Positions 26,129-34,512 of a stretch of DNA of 64,000 nucleotides are shown here, in pieces. The stretch lies in contig NZ_CP101322.1 of the NCBI RefSeq assembly GCF_024300625.1, positions 571,992 through 635,991 on the forward strand, given 5' to 3'. Both the position numbers and the translations under genes were made by a program. The notes below the pieces were generated by a model. The model had not been told where the DNA came from, did not search any database, and saw nothing but the letters and a program-made list of their open reading frames with translations. The DNA is from Halovivax gelatinilyticus. Lineage in GTDB: Archaea > Halobacteriota > Halobacteria > Halobacteriales > Natrialbaceae. Position 1 is the stretch's first letter, and every line of letters starts with the position of its first letter.

Positions 26129-26908
26129 TCACATCGCACCGAGCGCGAAGAACAACAGCAGGTAGCCGAAGACGACGACCGTCGTCCAGCGGGCGACGCG
26201 ACTGTTCGCGACGAATCGAAGCGGCGTGTCGTCGATTACTCGCTCGCGTCGGGTCCGCGGCGCCCGTCGAATCGCGACCGGTTCCTCCGCGAAGAGGCTC
26301 GGACGAACGGAGACTTCGCCACTCCTGGCGGTCAGTTCGTGAACGGAGGGGCGGGTCGTACTTTCGAGCTGTTCGGGACGACACGCTGAATGGCGTTCGA
26401 AGACGAGTCCCCCACACGGGTTGCAGAGGACGAACGTCTCGGTCACGGTTCCGTCGATGCCGGTCGGATCACGAGTTCGGTGCCAGGCGACGAGGTCCGC
26501 CGGGTCGGCCCGCTCGCTCCCGCAGCGGTCACAGACCCGATCGTCGGGCGTTTTCATCCGCGCCACGGGGCCAGGGGCGTCGGGACGCGGAAAGAGCGAC
26601 GCCTCGTCCCGGACGTCGTCGAAGCTCCCGTTTCCGGGGTGCATCACGCCGTGACAGGGCCGACAGAGCGTCACGAGGTTCGACGGGTGGTCGGGGCCGC
26701 CGGCGCGTCGCGGGACGACGTGGTGCGCCTGCAGCGTTCGATCGTCGGCGCCACAGCGCTGGCAGGTGTGGCCGTCTCGTTGCCAGACCCGCTCGCGCAC
26801 CTCGATCCAGTCCTCGCCGTAGGGGTGTGTCTTCTCCGCTCCGTCGGGCGCGTCCGGACCGAGGTCCGGATCAGCGTCGATCGCATCCGCTGTCGCGTCG
26901 TCCGCCAT
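26129..26908 (-). CDS. HNH endonuclease-domain protein with zinc knuckles and C-terminal membrane helix
   Basis: 259 aa. Residues about 30-95 contain an HNH nuclease core: CQRCGADDRTLQAHHVVPR, NLVTLCRPCHG, with the AHH metal/catalytic pair and four zinc cysteines. A second zinc site is formed by CDRCGSE and CNPCGG (about 130-180). The last 22 residues (WTTVVVFGYLLLFF) form a hydrophobic helix, so the protein is probably membrane-anchored with the nuclease inside. The ATG at 26908 was chosen because the domain follows directly. Substrate DNA is unknown; no restriction partner is nearby. Confidence 0.8.
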   Translation of the reverse strand: MADDATADAIDADPDLGPDAPDGAEKTHPYGEDWIEVRERVWQRDGHTCQRCGADDRTLQAHHVVPRRAGGPDHPSNLVTLCRPCHGVMHPGNGSFDDVRDEASLFPRPDAPGPVARMKTPDDRVCDRCGSERADPADLVAWHRTRDPTGIDGTVTETFVLCNPCGGLVFERHSACRPEQLESTTRPSVHELTARSGEVSVRPSLFAEEPVAIRRAPRTRRERVIDDTPLRFVANSRVARWTTVVVFGYLLLFFALGAM

Positions 26909-27099
26909 TGGTACTACTCGGGATCGCATCCGGCAAAGTCCCATCGGCGACCCGGACAGCGAGTCGCGTTTCGATCGACCCTCGCGAACGTCGGCGATCT
27001 ACGGACCATCACTCGAACCGCGTCGAAAACCGACCGGATCGCCAACCGAACTGCAACGAGGCGCAAGGTACATCAACGCTCGTCGTGGATTTTCCACCA

Positions 27100-27771
27100 A
27101 TGGCCAGAACGTCCTACCAGGAGCAACTGACCCAGCTCCGCGAGGAAGTCTGCTACATGGGCGAGGTCGTCATGGAGCGATTTCGCATGGGGCTCGACGC
27201 GCTCGACCGCAAGGACGAGCGCCTCGCTCGCGAGGTGATCGAGGGCGACTACGAGGTAAACCAAATGTACCTCGACTTAGAACAGGAGTGCATCGACTTA
27301 CTGGCGCTCCAGCAACCCGTCGCGAGCGACCTGCGCTTTATCGCCGCCTCGTTCAAGATCATCACGGACCTAGAACGCATCGCCGACCTCGCCGTCAACT
27401 TAGGCGAGTACACCATCGACGCCGAGCGGGACCGCTTTCCCGACGTCGACATCCAGGAGATGGGCGCGGCAACGCTCCAGATGGTCGACGACGCGGTCCA
27501 GGCCTACGACACCGAAGACGTCGATGCCTGTCGCGAACTCGCCTCGCGCGACGATGACGTCGACCACTTCGCCGAGCGCGCGAGCGAGATCGTCGTCCGC
27601 GATCTGATCGAGCGCGAACTCGACTCTCCCGATGAGGTCGAAGTCCTCCTCCAGGACGTCTCCCGACTCCTGCTCACGATCCGCGATCTGGAGCGCGTCG
27701 GCGACCACGCCGTCAACATCGCCGCTCGCACCCTCTACATGGTCGAGAACGACGACGAACTGATCTACTGA
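27100..27771 (+). CDS. phoU: PhoU phosphate-transport regulator
   Basis: 223 aa, standard single-PhoU length with two three-helix repeats. Metal-binding acidic signatures are DLERIADLAVNL in the first repeat and DLERVGDHAVNI in the second. It inhibits Pst transport or signals phosphate status in the cytosol. It is 3.5 kb from pstB on the same strand and separately transcribed. The ATG at 27100 gives the canonical N-terminus (ARTSYQEQL); the open frame extends far upstream but without PhoU character. Confidence 0.93.
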   Translation: MARTSYQEQLTQLREEVCYMGEVVMERFRMGLDALDRKDERLAREVIEGDYEVNQMYLDLEQECIDLLALQQPVASDLRFIAASFKIITDLERIADLAVNLGEYTIDAERDRFPDVDIQEMGAATLQMVDDAVQAYDTEDVDACRELASRDDDVDHFAERASEIVVRDLIERELDSPDEVEVLLQDVSRLLLTIRDLERVGDHAVNIAARTLYMVENDDELIY

Positions 27772-28068
27772 CCGCTTTTCTGACCGATCCGTCTGACTCG
27801 CCTCGAAATCGGTTACGCCACAGCGTCGCCCGCAGGACCTGGTGGCTCATACGTGTTCACTCGACGGCGAACCCAGTAGCCCCGTCCCCGGCTGGGAGCG
27901 GATACCTATCCGTGGCCGTCGAACTTGCTCAGCCAGCTGGCGACCGACCGCATGAACCAACGGAATCGGACGACAACAGTCGATCGGCAGTACGCGAATC
28001 GGTACCTTCCTCGTCTGAATAGTATTCGATTCAACACATATACGTGACTGTGAGCGACAGTGACAGAC
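27772..28068. other. Intergenic spacer, nothing recognised
   Basis: About 300 nt with no convincing frame. An AT-richer end (28010-28045, with gaatagtattcgattc) may hold the promoter of the ABC exporter genes. Confidence 0.4.
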
Positions 28069-29034
28069 ATGACCGCAATCGAGACCGAACGATTGACGAA
28101 GCGATTCGGCGACACGGTCGCGCTCGACGGACTCGACCTCGCCGTCGAAGAGGGCGAGATCTTCGGCTTTCTGGGTCCGAACGGGGCGGGGAAGTCGACG
28201 ACCATAAACTTGCTTCTGGACTTTATGCGGCCGACGGAAGGCCGGGCGTCCGTTCTCGGAATGGACGCCCACCGGGAGAGCCGAGCGATCCGATCGCGCG
28301 TCGGCGTTCTCGCCGAGGGAATCGACCTCTACGGTCGACTCACCGGTCGGCGCCACCTCGAACTGGCGATCGAGTGGTCCGGCGGCGACGAAACGCCGGC
28401 GGAACTCATAGACCGGGTCGAGCTATCGATCGACGACGCAAATCGCACGGTCGGCGGCTATTCGAAGGGCATGAAACAACGGCTGGCGATCGGAATGGTA
28501 CTCGCTGGCTCACCCGACCTGCTGATCTTCGACGAACCCTCGTCCGGACTCGATCCGAACGGGATCCGAACCATGCGCGAACTCGTCCGCGAGGAGGCAG
28601 ACCGCGGCGCGACCGTCTTCTTCTCGAGTCACGACCTCGGGCAGGTCGAGTCCGTCTGCGACCGCGTGGGAATTCTGAACGACGGCGAGTTGGTGACAGT
28701 CGACACGGTTGACGGGTTGCGAGAGGCGATCGGCGCCCGGGCAGAGCTCTACTTGCGCCTCCGTGACGAACCGACCGTCGACCTTCAGTCGGTCGAGGGT
28801 GTCGCAGACGTCTCATTCGACGACGGTCGACTCCGCGTGACGTGCGACGATCCGCGAGCGAAGGCTCGAGCGATCGGCCGGCTCCTCGACGCCGGAGTCG
28901 AGGTGCTCGACGTCGACGCCTCGTCGGTCTCGCTCGAAGACGTCTTCGCAGCCTACACGAACGACGAGATCGAACTGGTCCACGAAGACGAACCAGGCGA
29001 CACCGGCGGTCGGCTCTCGGGGGTGTTCGGATGA
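28069..29034 (+). CDS. ABC-type exporter ATPase
   Basis: 321 aa. Walker A GPNGAGKST (about 38-46), signature GGYSKGMKQRL, Walker B LLIFDEPSSGLDP and an H-loop SSHDLGQ. The signature GYSKGMKQR is that of the CcmA/NatA/DrrA class of ABC-2 exporters. A 90-residue C-terminal domain follows, as in DrrA-type proteins. The ATG at 28069 is preferred to a GTG at 28060. It overlaps the permease gene by 4 nt (ATGA), so the pair forms one transporter; the substrate is unknown. Confidence 0.9.
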   Translation: MTAIETERLTKRFGDTVALDGLDLAVEEGEIFGFLGPNGAGKSTTINLLLDFMRPTEGRASVLGMDAHRESRAIRSRVGVLAEGIDLYGRLTGRRHLELAIEWSGGDETPAELIDRVELSIDDANRTVGGYSKGMKQRLAIGMVLAGSPDLLIFDEPSSGLDPNGIRTMRELVREEADRGATVFFSSHDLGQVESVCDRVGILNDGELVTVDTVDGLREAIGARAELYLRLRDEPTVDLQSVEGVADVSFDDGRLRVTCDDPRAKARAIGRLLDAGVEVLDVDASSVSLEDVFAAYTNDEIELVHEDEPGDTGGRLSGVFG

Positions 29035-29927
29035 GTCTTACGTGGCGCGACGTCGCACGGAAGGACTTCGAAAACGTCGTCCGATCGAAGCTGCTGTGGG
29101 CGCTCACCGCCGGGTTCGTCGGCCTGCTCGCGTTCTTCCTCGTCGTCGGCTACGTCTCGGGCGACGCCGACGAGGGATCGATGACCGAGATCCTCGCCGG
29201 GATGGGTCAGTTCTCGATCTTTTTCATCCCGCTGATCGCCCTGATCGCCGGCTACATGGCCGTCGTCGGCGAGCGTCAGTCCGGCAGCCTTCGCGTCCTT
29301 CTTAGCTACCCGTTCTCGCGCTCGGACGTGCTCGTTGGCAAGGTCGTCGGCCGGAGCGTCGTCGTCGCGGCGGCCATCCTGGCCGGCTTCCTCGTCGTGA
29401 CCGCCCTCGGCGTTCCGCTGGCCGGAGACTTCCCCGCGCTGACCCTCGCGCTCGTCACCCTCCTCACCGTCCTGCTGGGCGTGACGTTCACCGCCGTCGC
29501 CGTCGGCGTCTCCGCCGCGACGAAGACGCGGGGCACCGCGCTGGCCTGGGTCGTCGGCATTTTCTTCCTGCTCCTCGTAATGTGGGAGGCCGTCGCGGTC
29601 GGACTGTACTACCTCGTCCACGGCACCCGCCCGGGCCTGCAGGCCGAACCCTGGTACTTCCTGCTTCAGCAGGCGAACCCGCTCGAGGCGTTCCGCATCG
29701 CGCTCGGCGAGATCACCGACAGCTACGTCTGGCCGATGGTTCAACTCGGACTCGAGGACGTTCCGATGGGCGAGATCGATCCGGAGGCGCTCCAGACGGA
29801 ATCGCGGGTCGAGGGCTCGCTCCCGTTCTACCTCCAGCCGTGGTTCTCCGTGCTGTCGTTTCTCGTCTGGATGGCTGTTCCACTCCTGATCGGCTATCGG
29901 CGGTTCCGCGCTGCAGATCTGGAGTGA
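29031..29927 (+). CDS. ABC-2 type transporter permease
   Basis: 298 aa with six or seven membrane segments. The block FIPLIALIAGYMAVVGERQSG near residue 65, shown here as FIPLIALIAGYMAV and GERQSGSLR, is the hallmark of NosY-like ABC-2 permeases. The long loop before the last helix carries EPWYFLLQQANPLEAFR, which is also conserved in this group. Translationally coupled to the preceding ATPase. Substrate unknown. Confidence 0.88.
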   Translation: MSLTWRDVARKDFENVVRSKLLWALTAGFVGLLAFFLVVGYVSGDADEGSMTEILAGMGQFSIFFIPLIALIAGYMAVVGERQSGSLRVLLSYPFSRSDVLVGKVVGRSVVVAAAILAGFLVVTALGVPLAGDFPALTLALVTLLTVLLGVTFTAVAVGVSAATKTRGTALAWVVGIFFLLLVMWEAVAVGLYYLVHGTRPGLQAEPWYFLLQQANPLEAFRIALGEITDSYVWPMVQLGLEDVPMGEIDPEALQTESRVEGSLPFYLQPWFSVLSFLVWMAVPLLIGYRRFRAADLE

Positions 29928-29935
29928 ATCGGCTT

Positions 29936-30355
29936 TCAGCTATCGACACCCGCCTGAACCCAGATCAGCTGCTCGCGATCCGGGTCGAAATAGATTTCCG
30001 CTTTAACCGCTGGAATCTCTGCTCCCTCACGCGCTACGGGCCATGGAGACATCCGGTCGTAGTCATCATCAACCGTGATCGAGAGACTGGAGGGAATACC
30101 GTCGAACGGGATCGTCTCGTCGGCTGTCTGTGCGTCGAGTTCGACCGTCTCAGTGTGAAATTCTCTCCCCGGGGTATCCTCTATCGCGACGCGGAACGTT
30201 CGTGAGTCATCGGAGTAATTGTACACACCGATGGCATATTCTCGTTCCTCATCCCCCCCAAAACTGGATCGAAACTCGGAGCAGCCCGCGATGAAAGTCG
30301 TAAACAACAGCCCAGAATATGCGATAATTACGCGCCGATTCATGATATTAGACAT
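29936..30355 (-). CDS. Small secreted lipoprotein
   Basis: 139 aa. The signal peptide is hydrophobic (residues 9-22) and ends in the lipobox FIAGC with Cys25, so the protein is lipid-anchored outside the cell. The mature part looks like a small beta-sandwich (YAIGVYNYSDDSRTFRVAIED). No family is recognised. Base composition falls below that of neighbours toward its start, the edge of an AT-rich island. It is 39 nt downstream of the Tat-protein gene and probably in one transcript. A second in-frame ATG at 30343 is possible. Confidence 0.65.
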   Translation of the reverse strand: MSNIMNRRVIIAYSGLLFTTFIAGCSEFRSSFGGDEEREYAIGVYNYSDDSRTFRVAIEDTPGREFHTETVELDAQTADETIPFDGIPSSLSITVDDDYDRMSPWPVAREGAEIPAVKAEIYFDPDREQLIWVQAGVDS

Positions 30356-30394
30356 ACACTCTATGTGTATATTTCTTATGCTGGTGTGTTTTGA

Positions 30395-31312
30395 CTAGCA
30401 ACAGGAAAATACCTCGTCCTGAGAGATTGATAAGAAGGTATCTCCATCCGATTCAGTTTGAGTTTCCTGTTGTTCGACTTCTGAACTAGGAGAAATTGAA
30501 ACGCCGATTGACCCCGGATAACTGACACTCACGCTCGTGTTGGAGGTTGAAGACTCCCAAGCATGAGTCAATCGAGCTCGTACTTCCCGGTCACTTGGGT
30601 CATGGCTTCCTGCTGGAATTAATTGTACTCCACACCGACCAATCGTAACATATTCTTCAAACGTTCCTCCCCCATTACAATTATCAACTACATCATCTAT
30701 CCAGTTTCGGTGGACCGTCGCATCATCTAACTCGAAACCGATAGCTCCGCTGGGTTTGTAAGTCCCATCATCGAATTCTGCTTCACCTGACGTATATACG
30801 AAAGAAGAAACAGAGCTATCATCAACAGGATCCCAGTAAACATCTTGATCCGTATTCCAATGTAACATAGCTCCGTCATTAGGATCCGTTCCATAAGAGT
30901 TACTAACCCCCATGTAACAGCTGGCATCATACAAGACACTGAAAAAATAATCCACTCCAAATGACATTGAATAGTGTCCGAGAGACGTGTTATAGAATCC
31001 AGCCATACTCCCATCGATCCCTGATCCTTCAACATCACCAACCTTTTCTATAGATGGTTCACCTCCTTCATTGAATCCAAGGGTTGAATTCTTTGAGGCC
31101 GCAGCGTATCCCTTATCTCTCATGAAATCCACCATCGCATTGGTGTCCTCACGAAGTTCGATTTCGAGTGCCTGTTCGACATGAGCATTGAATCGTTGTG
31201 CATCTCGATAACTCGCTGTTGCTGAGCCCACTATAAGGCCTGACGCCCCCACAGCTGCAGCACCTAGTTTAAGGACATTACGCCTCGTATTCGAGGAATT
31301 AGTATCCCTCAT
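30395..31312 (-). CDS. Tat-exported protein of unknown function, AT-rich
   Basis: 305 aa. A twin-arginine signal (NTRRNVLKLG, residues 8-17) and a cleavage site near ATASY (about 33) show export in folded form. The mature protein is Asp/Ser/Gly-rich with few lysines, has cysteines in CYMG, DNCNGGG and IGRCG, and ends in FSCC. I recognise no domain. Its codons are far more AT-rich than the rest of the window, indicating recent acquisition. It could be a secreted toxin, enzyme or surface protein. The ATG at 31312 was chosen over a TTG at 31321. Confidence 0.7.
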   Translation of the reverse strand: MRDTNSSNTRRNVLKLGAAAVGASGLIVGSATASYRDAQRFNAHVEQALEIELREDTNAMVDFMRDKGYAAASKNSTLGFNEGGEPSIEKVGDVEGSGIDGSMAGFYNTSLGHYSMSFGVDYFFSVLYDASCYMGVSNSYGTDPNDGAMLHWNTDQDVYWDPVDDSSVSSFVYTSGEAEFDDGTYKPSGAIGFELDDATVHRNWIDDVVDNCNGGGTFEEYVTIGRCGVQLIPAGSHDPSDREVRARLTHAWESSTSNTSVSVSYPGSIGVSISPSSEVEQQETQTESDGDTFLSISQDEVFSCC

Positions 31313-31817
31313 ACAAACCAATAATAGTTCTAAACACTAATAACTTTTGGACGGAATTATCTAGTTTAAATTTTATATTTTTCATTATATAGTTAAAATT
31401 TGATGAGATTTGTTAGGTTCGGGCCTTTAATATGGTTTCACTTTTCGTGTGTAGTGATTGAGTGTCTGGATCTGTAGTCGGGTTATTGTAATCGACGAGT
31501 CGTTCAGGCCTACAGGTCGTACTTGACCAGCTACCAGCCTAACTCGGATGAGGCAGTAAATATCAACTACAGCGTCAGAAACCGCGCTTCGATCAGGTTA
31601 TTGGCTTCGCTGGTGAAAATAACCGCTCAGGTGTAGTCGGGAACAGGCACCCGAAGCCATCGATCGGAGACTTTACCTTTGAAACATCTAAGTGTTGGAA
31701 TGGACTCTTAGAGAACGTGGCACCTAAATTTCGTTCACGACGACCACCACTACGAAAACCCCAAGTTCACTCCTTCCGTCACACTTAGTCATCACCACTG
31801 TAGCAAGTGAGAAGTAA
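31313..31817. other. AT-rich non-coding stretch of the island
   Basis: 505 nt. The first 110 nt are very AT-rich and must hold the promoter of the leftward Tat-protein gene. The rest has no open frame with protein character; short frames are interrupted by stops, and I could not recognise a transposase in them. It may be decayed mobile-element DNA. Confidence 0.4.
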
Positions 31818-31838
31818 GCCCTGGGAGGGCTCCGAACC
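31818..31838 (-). repeat. Copy of the tRNA-Met 3' end
   Basis: 21 nt matching 31992-32012 of tRNA-Met at 20 positions, in the same orientation. It covers the acceptor 3' arm and most of the T arm. It lies 174 nt beyond the genuine tRNA end and closes the hairpin module described below. Confidence 0.75.
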
Positions 31839-31990
31839 ACGGGAAGACGGTCGCCTCACTCCGTTCGGGGTTGCGACTTCCCTGCCTCGCGTTCACTTCG
31901 TTCACGCGAGACCACCGGGTTCTACGCTTCTGCCGGGCACTGTTGTCCGGACTCGTCGCTCACTTCGTTCGTTCCTCGTCGTGGCAAAAG
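31839..31990 (-). other. Hairpin module between tRNA-Met and its 3'-end copy
   Basis: Two hairpins are clear. One pairs gggaag (31841-31846) with cttccc (31877-31882), nested on tcgc/gcga; the other pairs ctcgcg (31886-31891) with cgcgag (31905-31910). Read in the tRNA direction, each loop carries a GAACGNAGTGA motif; a third motif copy lies at 31960-31970. No open frame. Architecture and the first loop match a module downstream of tRNA-Val. Confidence 0.6.
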
Positions 31991-32134
31991 TGCCCGGGGA
32001 GGGCTCCGAACCCTCGATCTCCGCATGTCCCAGGTTCGAGGCTCGGCAGTCCTCGTGGGACACGGACTCGCTGTGCCGCACCGAATCTCTGAACCCTATG
32101 AGTGCGGCGCTATGTCCAGCTAAGCCACCCGGGC
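31991..32134 (-). tRNA. tRNA-Met (CAT), elongator, with intron
   Basis: The acceptor stem pairs GCCCGGG with CCCGGGC plus A73; no CCA is encoded. The anticodon stem CCGCA/TGCGG closes loop CTCATAA with anticodon CAT. The 5' exon is 32097-32134 and the 3' exon 31991-32026. The 70-nt intron (32027-32096) sits after position 37, the canonical archaeal site cut by the bulge-helix-bulge endonuclease. Haloarchaeal elongator tRNA-Met is known to carry an intron. The T arm has GGTTCGGAGCC. Confidence 0.93.
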
Positions 32135-32236
32135 TCGTTCGAAAGTTGTGGAGATGGTTTCTTTACCCTTCCGATTCGGACCGGGCGCGGGGTCGCCACC
32201 CACGGATTTATCATACAATGCTTCTAACGTCGGTGC

Positions 32237-33301
32237 ATGAGCGTACCCGCTATCGTGGAGTCGTCGCTCGGCGGGGCGGAACTCGTCGAACAGGTCCCGC
32301 TCGGTGGCGACGACGAACTGTTCGTCTCCTCCGAGAGCACGCTTCTCTACCGGGCTGACGGGCTGTTGAGCGACGAGTCCGTCGAGGAGTTCCCCCACGA
32401 CGCCAGTCGACTCTCGGTCTCGGAAGGCCGACGGAAGGCGCGCATCGAACTCGAGTACTCGATCGACGGCACCAGGGAGTTCAAGGTCCCCGCCGGAAGC
32501 GTCGACACCGTCGTCCACCCCGTCGTCGCCGGCGTCCTCGCCGGAAACGGCATAACGAACTCCGGCGAGCGCGTCATCCAGACGTTTCGCTTTAGCGAAC
32601 TCACCGTCATCGTCACCAGCGAGCGCCTGGTCAAGCACATCGGCAGCGCCGTCTGGGACGAAGACTACGAGGAGTTCCCCTACGAGGACGCCACCGGCCT
32701 CACCTTCGAATCGGGCAGCGTCGCCACGCAGGTCGTCGTCGAAGTGAACGGCCGCCAACAGCGGATCAAGGCGCCGAACGAGCAGGCGGCCGTGTTGAGA
32801 GAGCGCTTAGAACAGGCCGTCTTCGCCTACCACGACGTCGACTCGCTCGACGCGCTCTACGAGAAGGTCGGCATCGATGACGACGAGGAAACCGGCTCCC
32901 CGACCGTCGACTTCGGCGAGGGCGTCGATCCCCTGACGACGAACGCCGGATCGGACGAGGCGGCCGAAACCGAAGACGCCGGAGCGGTACCCGACGTCGC
33001 CGTCGAACCGACCGAGGCGACGACGACCGAGTCGCGCGCTACCGACGGTCACGCAACCCCCAATCGCGATTCGACTACCGAGGCGCGAACGGACGAGCCT
33101 GAACCGACGACGGAAGCGTCGACGGAGTCGGCTCGAAGCTTCGAGGGCAGCGGGTTCGAACCGGCGACGGCGGACGCCGACGCGGACGTCCTCGAACGAC
33201 TCGACGCGCTGGAGACGACGATCGAACGACAGACGGCGATCTTAGAACGCCAGCAGAACACGATCGAACAGCTGATCGAAGAACTCCGTCGCGGTCGATA
33301 G
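32237..33301 (+). CDS. Haloarchaeal protein with two PH-like domains and a coiled coil
   Basis: 354 aa. Residues 1-85 and 90-185 look like two similar beta-rich domains (TLLYRADGLLSDESVEEFPHD and RLVKHIGSAVWDEDYEEFPYED, each given here in part as LLYRADGLL and VKHIGSAVW). This pattern resembles bacterial PH-like DUF families. Residues 210-310 are a Thr/Glu/Asp linker without structure. Residues 312-354 are a coiled coil (LDALETTIERQTAILERQQN). The function is unknown; it may be a scaffold or membrane-associated protein. It starts just downstream of tRNA-Met on the other strand. Confidence 0.75.
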   Translation: MSVPAIVESSLGGAELVEQVPLGGDDELFVSSESTLLYRADGLLSDESVEEFPHDASRLSVSEGRRKARIELEYSIDGTREFKVPAGSVDTVVHPVVAGVLAGNGITNSGERVIQTFRFSELTVIVTSERLVKHIGSAVWDEDYEEFPYEDATGLTFESGSVATQVVVEVNGRQQRIKAPNEQAAVLRERLEQAVFAYHDVDSLDALYEKVGIDDDEETGSPTVDFGEGVDPLTTNAGSDEAAETEDAGAVPDVAVEPTEATTTESRATDGHATPNRDSTTEARTDEPEPTTEASTESARSFEGSGFEPATADADADVLERLDALETTIERQTAILERQQNTIEQLIEELRRGR

Positions 33302-33320
33302 ATCCTCGCCGAACGCCACG

Positions 33321-33674
33321 TCACTCTCGTCCGGTTACCTTCCTGATGCAGGTCGAACCGTACGGTCCGATCTCCCCGGCCTCCAGGTTCATGAAGTAGC
33401 CCGTCGACAGCGACGAGCCACAGCGCGCACACGAGAACTCACCCTCTTTCGCGATCACGTCCTGGCCGAATCGGAGGTACTGACTGCTCTTGGGCCGGAC
33501 GGTGGCGTCGTCCCGTTCGATGATCCCGCGCGTCTCTGCCGTGTCGAGCGTCGTTCGAATCACGGCCGGATCCGTCGAGATCGCTTCGAGTCGATCGATG
33601 ACGCGCGCGAGATCGAGCGACTCGTGTTCGAGTCGAGCGAGTAACGCCAGTCCGCGTTCGACCCGTTCGTCCAT
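33321..33674 (-). CDS. Small HTH plus zinc-ribbon protein (DUF5830-like)
   Basis: 117 aa. The N-terminal helices (LARVIDRLEAISTDPAVIRT) resemble a winged-helix start. The C-terminal half has CARCGSSLSTGYFMNLEAGE followed by GPYGSTCIRKVTGRE; the CxxC and the later Cys suggest a zinc site. It matches my recollection of the haloarchaeal family DUF5830, of unknown function. The ATG at 33674 begins the conserved part. It is convergent with the preceding gene, 19 nt apart. Confidence 0.65.
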   Translation of the reverse strand: MDERVERGLALLARLEHESLDLARVIDRLEAISTDPAVIRTTLDTAETRGIIERDDATVRPKSSQYLRFGQDVIAKEGEFSCARCGSSLSTGYFMNLEAGEIGPYGSTCIRKVTGRE

Positions 33675-33777
33675 CGTCTCCGGCTGGGCAGGCGACCCCG
33701 ATAAGGGTTGTGCCCCACCCGAGCCGAAGTCTCCCTCGAACCGGATAGCCCGTACCGGCTCACGCCGACGAGACACA

Positions 33778-33787
33778 AAACCTTCAA
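33778..33787 (+). promoter_or_regulatory. AAACCTTCAA promoter box
   Basis: Ends 23 nt before the ATG at 33811; identical to the boxes at 16176 and 46078. Confidence 0.45.
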
Positions 33788-33810
33788 CAGCCCCGTCCGA
33801 ACGTGGATCG

Positions 33811-34512
33811 ATGAGAGAAACGGGGCTCCGTCGGGTCCACCTCGGTTTCGCCGTCGCCATCGTGGCGGTCGCCGCCGGACTCCTGCTCTCGCCGGCCGCG
33901 ACGACCTCCGTCTTCGCCGCGATCGGCGACGATCCGACGCTGTTCGGACTCGCCGTCGCGCTGTGTTATCTCCTTCGCCCGCTGTTCGCGTGGCCGACGA
34001 CGCCGCTCGCCGTCATCGTCGGCTACGGATTCGGCCTTACCGCCGGCGTTCCGATCGCGATGGTCGGCGTCCTCGTCACCGTCATCCCGCCGTTTCTCGT
34101 CGCGCGGTGGATCGCCGACGGTACGACGACGGCGGAGGTAGAACGACTCCCGTTCGGCTCGGTCGTCACGCGGGCCGGTGATGTCGTCGACCGGTACTTC
34201 GACGCCACCGGCCCGATGCGGGGGGTCGTAATCTCGCGGCTCGCACCCGTTCCCTCCGATATCGCGACCTGCGCGGCCGCGGTGAGCGGCGTCTCGATGG
34301 CCCGGTTTCTCGCGGGGACGGCGATCGGCGAACTCCCGTGGACGATCGCGGCCGTCTTCGTCGGCGCCTCCGCGGCGGCGATGACGACCGACGGCATCGG
34401 CTCGGTGGGGCCGCTGGTCGTCGTCGCCTGTCTGTTCGGCGCGATCGTGTTACTCTCCGGACCGCTCTACCAGGTGATCACTGACGCAGATCGTTACCGG
34501 ACGTCGCACTAA
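33811..34512 (+). CDS. VTT-domain (TVP38/DedA-like) membrane protein
   Basis: 233 aa with six hydrophobic segments. The VTT signature is present: WPTTPLAVIVGYGFG followed by a re-entrant helix, and RLAPVPSDIATCAAAVSGV, where bacterial relatives have a conserved Arg and Pro. The family includes lipid scramblase-like and TMEM64/TVP38 proteins. The exact activity in archaea is unknown. The gene end overlaps the convergent response-regulator gene by 4 nt. Confidence 0.82.
   Translation: MRETGLRRVHLGFAVAIVAVAAGLLLSPAATTSVFAAIGDDPTLFGLAVALCYLLRPLFAWPTTPLAVIVGYGFGLTAGVPIAMVGVLVTVIPPFLVARWIADGTTTAEVERLPFGSVVTRAGDVVDRYFDATGPMRGVVISRLAPVPSDIATCAAAVSGVSMARFLAGTAIGELPWTIAAVFVGASAAAMTTDGIGSVGPLVVVACLFGAIVLLSGPLYQVITDADRYRTSH

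Noticed and set aside
30395-31312. Halocin C8-like precursor
   Set aside because: Tat signal and length are compatible, but the cysteine pattern and overall sequence do not resemble ProC8 as I remember it; kept as unknown.
31313-31817. Transposase remnant in the AT-rich spacer
   Set aside because: Short fragments between stops did not show DDE, HUH or tyrosine-recombinase motifs and no terminal inverted repeats were found.
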